From positions 1 to 8,028 of the forward strand of contig DYAA01000143.1 in NCBI GenBank assembly GCA_019419405.1: 8,028 nt of DNA, given 5' to 3'. Each line of letters opens with the position of its first letter. The stretch's first letter is position 1. Source of the DNA: Collinsella sp. (GTDB lineage Bacteria > Actinomycetota > Coriobacteriia > Coriobacteriales > Coriobacteriaceae). A model generated the notes under the pieces. That model was not told the DNA's origin, made no database searches, and was given only the letters and a program-made list of their open reading frames with translations. The translations under genes and the position numbers were made by a program. Below, one piece after another: positions 5,910-8,028 of this stretch.

Positions 5910-7328
5910 ATGGCCCTCATCACTTCGTACCACGTCCCCGGCCTGTATGTCGAGGACCACAGCATCGACGTCCCCCTCGACTGGCGCGGCCTGGAGCCGA
6001 TGCTCCTGGCCGTCGGCAGCACCATGCGCCGCGGCGCTATACCGACACCCATCGCCGGCGCGCCCGAGAGCATCAAGCTCTTCTACCGTGTGGTTTGCGC
6101 ACCCGACCGCATCAACGACGACCTGCCGCTCCTTCTCTTTTTGCAGGGTGGCCCCGGTGGCGAGAGCCCGCGTCCGCTGTCGCCCACAAGCGATGGCTGG
6201 ATCGAAGAGGCCGTCAAGCATTTCCGCGTCGTGCTGCCCGACCAGCGCGGTACCGGGCGCAGCAGCTGTGTAGACGGGCGCACGATTGCCGCACTGGGCG
6301 AGCGCGCCGAGGCGGCAGGCTCCGATGCGGCCCGCTCGCAGGCGGACTTCCTCAAGCGTCACCTCGCCAGCTCCATCGTGCGCGATTTTGAGTACCTGCG
6401 CCTGGTGGGCTTTGGCGGCAAGCCCTGGGTCACACTCGGGCAGAGCTACGGCGGCTTTTTGACGTTGAGCTATCTGTCGCTCTTCCCCGAGGGCGTGGCG
6501 GCAAGCTTTACCTGCGGCGGCATTCCGCACGTGCCGGCGAGCGCCAGCGAGGTCTACGCGCACACCTTCCCACGCATGGCAGCCAAGACGCAGCAGTATT
6601 ACGACCGCTACCCCGCCGACGTCGAGCGCGTGGCGACCCTGGCAGATGCCCTCGAGGAGCAAAAGCCCGTGTTGCCCGACGGCTCGCCAATGACGGTCGA
6701 GCGCCTACAGCTCATGGGCAGCGACTTTGGCATGAAGCCGAGCTTTGAGCGCATGCATTGGATTATCGATCACGCGTTTGTTACAGGCGACGGTACGCTG
6801 AGCTGCGGCTCCTCGGTATCCGACAGCTTTTTGATGCGCGCCTTCGAGCGCACCAACACGCGCACGAATCCGCTGTACTGGACGCTGCAGGAGTTCATAT
6901 ACGCCGACGGTGACACTATGCCCATTGGCTGGGCCGCAGCTGAAGAGAAGGCACACCGCGCCGAGTTCGACACCCTCGCGCGCCCGCTCATGTTTACCGG
7001 CGAGGCCATGTTCCCGTGGATGTTCGAGCAGATGCCCGAGCTCAAGCCCTTCAAGCCCGCCATGGACCTGCTGATGGAAGACACCAGCTGGGACAAGATC
7101 TATGACCCGCAGCGCCTGGCCTGCAACGAGGTGCCGCTCCAGGCCGCGGTGTACTTCGATGACATGTACGTCGATTCGAGTCTGCAGCTCGACACGCTCA
7201 GCCGCGTGGGCAACTCGCACGCCTGGGTAACCAACGAGTTCGAGCACGACGGTCTGCACGGCAGCGTGGTGTTCAAGCACCTCTTCGACGAAGCGCTCAA
7301 CCGCGGAGACCTACGCCAGATCTTCTAG
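5910..7328 (+). CDS. Alpha/beta hydrolase, proline iminopeptidase-like (MEROPS S33 type)
   Basis: This 472-residue cytoplasmic protein has the S33 prolyl aminopeptidase hallmarks. These are the oxyanion-loop motif QGGPGG (79-84), DQRGTGRS (111-118) and the nucleophile elbow GQSYGG with Ser179. Near the end, a VYFDDMYVD stretch and TNEFEHDGL supply the probable Asp (about 418) and His446. Residues about 200-400 form a helical cap. No signal peptide is visible. It is longer than the roughly 310-residue Serratia-type enzyme and fits the longer subgroup, expected to remove N-terminal proline from peptides; substrate preference is inferred. The ATG at 5910 was chosen over the in-frame ATG at 5829 because homology-like sequence begins at MALITSYHVPG and a weak GGAAG lies 8 nt upstream. 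The gene lies between proB and proA on the opposite strand, which fits a role in proline supply. Confidence 0.88.
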   Translation: MALITSYHVPGLYVEDHSIDVPLDWRGLEPMLLAVGSTMRRGAIPTPIAGAPESIKLFYRVVCAPDRINDDLPLLLFLQGGPGGESPRPLSPTSDGWIEEAVKHFRVVLPDQRGTGRSSCVDGRTIAALGERAEAAGSDAARSQADFLKRHLASSIVRDFEYLRLVGFGGKPWVTLGQSYGGFLTLSYLSLFPEGVAASFTCGGIPHVPASASEVYAHTFPRMAAKTQQYYDRYPADVERVATLADALEEQKPVLPDGSPMTVERLQLMGSDFGMKPSFERMHWIIDHAFVTGDGTLSCGSSVSDSFLMRAFERTNTRTNPLYWTLQEFIYADGDTMPIGWAAAEEKAHRAEFDTLARPLMFTGEAMFPWMFEQMPELKPFKPAMDLLMEDTSWDKIYDPQRLACNEVPLQAAVYFDDMYVDSSLQLDTLSRVGNSHAWVTNEFEHDGLHGSVVFKHLFDEALNRGDLRQIF

Positions 7329-7329
7329 C

Positions 7330-7381
7330 AAAGGAGCGTCCCCGTCTGCCGGCACAAAAGGAACGTCCCCAAGTGCCGGCA
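7330..7381 (+). repeat. GGGGAC-family REP-like repeat pair with hairpin
   Basis: Two 24-bp direct copies (7330-7353 and 7357-7380, 20 of 24 identical) share the form AAAGGRnCGTCCCCnnnTGCCGGC. The TGCCGGCAC at 7347-7355 pairs perfectly with GTGCCGGCA at 7373-7381, a 9-bp stem with a 17-nt loop. Read on the minus strand the core is GGGGACGTTCCTTT, sharing the GGGGAC...CCTTT frame of the hairpins at 3736 and 4456. It starts 1 bp after the peptidase stop and has no T-tract, so it looks like a repetitive palindromic element rather than a classical terminator. Confidence 0.65.
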
Positions 7382-7414
7382 ATGACAATGCCGCTGGTAG
7401 AGGACAGAAAGCGA

Positions 7415-7512
7415 AAACGCCCCTAAGCGAGCAAGGTGACGTGAAAGAGGAGGGCATTGACCTTTTGGTCATGCCCGACGATTGAACGTCAGATTGCCGC
7501 TTAGGGGCGTTT
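7415..7512. terminator. 98-bp three-tier palindrome, probable proB-side terminator or structured element
   Basis: An outer perfect 15-bp stem pairs 7415-7429 with 7498-7512. Inside it, GCAA (7431-7434) pairs with TTGC (7494-7497) and TGACGT (7437-7442) with ACGTCA (7486-7491). An inner stem pairs 7452-7462 with 7467-7476 (one bulge) around a TTTT loop. It lies between the convergent peptidase gene and proB. On the minus strand both the inner stem (then TCCTCTTTC) and the outer stem (then TTCGCTTTC) are followed by T-rich sequence, which fits termination of proB. The size and layering exceed an ordinary terminator. Confidence 0.6.
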
Positions 7513-7526
7513 GCAGCGTCAATTGG

Positions 7527-8028
7527 TTAGGCGAACACTATCAAGTTGTCCCTATGGATTGCGGGCTTCTCGGCTAGGTCTGCCAGTAGACGGTTGCCGG
7601 CAATCTGGTCCTGGCGGCGGCCGGCGGCAAGCTCCAGCACGTCCGAATCGGCCTCAGCGATACCGCGGGCGACAACCATGCCGCTCGGGTCGCACACGTC
7701 GAGCACATCGCCCTCGGCAAACTGGCCATCGACCTCGCGAATACCCACCGCGAGCAGCGACGATCCGCGGCTGACCAGCGCCTTCGCGGCGCCGTCATCG
7801 ACCGTCACCGAGCCGTGCGCCTTGTCGCCCAGTGCAATCCACAACTTGCGCGGCGCAATGTCCAGGCGCTCCGCCGGCGGATCGAACAGCGTACCCACGC
7901 TCTCGCCGCGGGCCAGACGCACGAGCGCATCGGGCTCCTCGCCCGAGCAAATCACGCTTTGAATGCCCGCCGTCATGAGAATGCGGCTCGCGCGAATCTT
8001 GGTGATCATGCCGCCCGTACCCACCGAT
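7527..8028 (-). CDS. proB: Glutamate 5-kinase, C-terminal part (gene continues past the window)
   Basis: Glutamate 5-kinase carries out the first step of proline synthesis, ATP-dependent phosphorylation of glutamate to glutamyl-5-phosphate, and is usually feedback-inhibited by proline. About 166 C-terminal residues are visible. They begin with VGTGGMITKIRASRILMTAG, the end of the amino-acid-kinase domain with its conserved GTGGM-TK element. A complete PUA domain follows (RKLWIALGDKAHGSVTVDDGA, RGSSLLAVGI, GDVLDV). The GTG at 8022-8024 is an internal valine codon, not the start; the frame is open to the window edge. The PUA domain shows this is the long, E. coli-like ProB form. The stop converges with the peptidase gene, with a large palindrome in between. 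Confidence 0.95.
   Translation of the reverse strand, partial: SVGTGGMITKIRASRILMTAGIQSVICSGEEPDALVRLARGESVGTLFDPPAERLDIAPRKLWIALGDKAHGSVTVDDGAAKALVSRGSSLLAVGIREVDGQFAEGDVLDVCDPSGMVVARGIAEADSDVLELAAGRRQDQIAGNRLLADLAEKPAIHRDNLIVFA

Noticed and set aside
4484..6391. A 635-codon plus-strand open frame across proA and into the peptidase gene
   Set aside because: It overlaps proA antisense and the peptidase gene out of frame, ends in low-complexity R/A/P/H sequence, and shows no domain.
5748..6662. A 304-codon minus-strand open frame
   Set aside because: It is antisense to the peptidase gene, which has complete catalytic motifs on the plus strand.
7329..7526. A small protein gene between the peptidase gene and proB
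   Set aside because: Both strands are dominated by palindromes, and no frame has both a Shine-Dalgarno and a start.

Overview
The window is high-GC bacterial DNA with tightly packed genes and good Shine-Dalgarno sites. Protein style (an argS ending in SAPEQM, a CarD-type regulator next to argS, split proB/proA) and the GGGGAC...CCTTT intergenic hairpins point to a Coriobacteriia member, most probably Collinsella. That placement is recognition from memory, not a database result.

Layout. Positions 1-127 are lower in GC than the rest. They hold a four-copy, 23-bp tandem repeat (26-117) and possibly the first codons of a minus-strand gene that leaves the window. Positions about 128-1028 are the 5' two-thirds of an IS3-family, IS150-group insertion sequence on the minus strand: an intact orfA, an A7 frameshift site, and an orfB cut off before its DDE catalytic domain. 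Its outer tip lies 14 bp beyond the stop codon of argS (1042-2895, minus). A 342-bp intergenic region separates argS from a divergent CarD-family regulator (3238-3723, plus). An HD-domain phosphohydrolase (3841-4440, plus) follows, bracketed on both sides by near-identical hairpin repeats that look like terminators.

The right half is about proline. proA (4511-5797, minus) and the end of proB (7527 to beyond 8028, minus) encode the two steps from glutamate to glutamate semialdehyde. Between them, on the opposite strand, sits an alpha/beta hydrolase of the proline iminopeptidase type (5910-7328, plus), which would release proline from peptides. Biosynthesis and salvage of proline are thus interleaved, with proA and the peptidase divergent from a 112-bp intergenic region.

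The most notable non-coding structures are: the 23-bp repeat array; an IS hairpin that buries the orfA ribosome-binding site; the duplicated GGGGACAGGCACC hairpins around the HD gene; a related GGGGAC-family repeat pair after the peptidase gene; and a 98-bp three-tier imperfect palindrome between the peptidase gene and proB. I see no tRNA, rRNA, CRISPR array or complete defence system. The core genes are ordinary housekeeping genes.
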